Below, piece by piece: positions 63,637-64,000 of a stretch of DNA of 64,000 nt. The translations under genes were made by a program, and so were the position numbers. The stretch comes from Eleginops maclovinus (taxonomy: Eukaryota; Chordata; Actinopteri; Perciformes; Eleginopidae). The notes beneath the pieces were generated by a model. The model did no database searches, was not told the DNA's origin, and saw only the letters and a program-made list of their open reading frames with translations. The DNA lies in assembly GCF_036324505.1 (NCBI RefSeq), contig NC_086360.1:21888761-21952760 (forward strand), read 5' to 3'. Within the stretch, counting starts at the first letter, position 1. Each line of letters opens with the position of its first letter.

Positions 63637-64000
63637 GTAAGTTCCTACTCTCCCGGTCGCACAAGTTGTTGGGGATCTTTGTTGCTGTGTTGAATACAGC
63701 AACCGTTGTTCCTGTGGAGCGTAACGTTAGCTGCACGAAAACATGAATATGAGCTGTCAGGGCGGAGGGCTTCAACATGGCCAAAGCCTTTGAATGAGCT
63801 CATACCTTTGTTAGCTAGCTTCTCTAGCCAATGGTTTCAACTTAACATGTTTATATAACATGAAGTGCTTCCAATTTGAAATTAACGAATCTAAAACATT
63901 AACTTGAGTGCCTCTTAAAGGCGTTACCATAATGGTTTACCCCATCATGGATTTGAAATGTAACTAAGCTAAGCTACATTGCTAACCAAGCTATCGTTAG
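63637..64000 (+). other. kif2a: Intron 1 of kif2a-like gene (partial)
   Basis: Starts GTAAGT. No further exon is seen before the window ends. Confidence 0.6.

Overview
This is teleost (ray-finned fish) nuclear DNA. Three conserved vertebrate genes frame the window. A minus-strand phosphatidylinositol-4-phosphate 5-kinase gene (pip5k1b) is present through its first five coding exons (2244-9835). A complete 19-exon minus-strand unc45b gene lies at 55279-61600 and gives an exact 930-residue reading frame. The first coding exon of a plus-strand kif2a-like kinesin-13 gene lies at 63576-63636, divergent from unc45b. Long CA/GT microsatellites, intron-rich genes and the named teleost-type transposons all fit a fish genome.

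Layout: 1-10 kb is pip5k1b with large introns. 10-21 kb holds no gene I can support, only microsatellites, one recognisable interspersed repeat and some candidate conserved non-coding DNA. 21.1-26.8 kb is a decayed Ac-like hAT transposon that received a truncated L1-type LINE, which in turn received a short non-autonomous hAT. 27.2-28.3 kb is an unrecognised small gene for a probable secreted or membrane-anchored cysteine-rich protein, whose exons are all phase 1. An L2/CR1-type LINE (28432-32079), flanked by a perfect 51-bp direct repeat, sits about 75 bp upstream of its start codon. Inside that LINE is a 1-kb element with inverted ends that encodes only a THAP DNA-binding domain.

32.3-44.6 kb is a nested transposon stack. 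A BEL/Pao integrase fragment was tandemly duplicated over 516 bp. A pogo-like element occupies the duplication junction. The second copy was split by a hAT element (hAT-1, 8-bp target duplication; the first copy still shows the empty site). Intron 1 of the hAT-1 transposase was then entered by a second hAT (hAT-2), in antisense. Both hAT elements keep perfect target duplications and full-length spliced frames (882 and 681 residues), so both look young and possibly active.

44.6-54.5 kb is a minus-strand zinc-finger/transposase-derived region. A multi-exon THAP-DDE gene has lost a catalytic aspartate. Upstream of it lie three more THAP first-exon cassettes with the same donor phase (one broken by 1 bp) and a ZAD-domain mini-element with its own inverted ends. 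A Tc1-like element sits in one intron and an antisense fragment of another transposon gene in another. The most interesting signals are the THAP cassette array, the transposon at a duplication breakpoint, the nested intact hAT pair and the THAP-only mobile element. Gene names rest on recognising protein motifs in the sequence; no database search was run.
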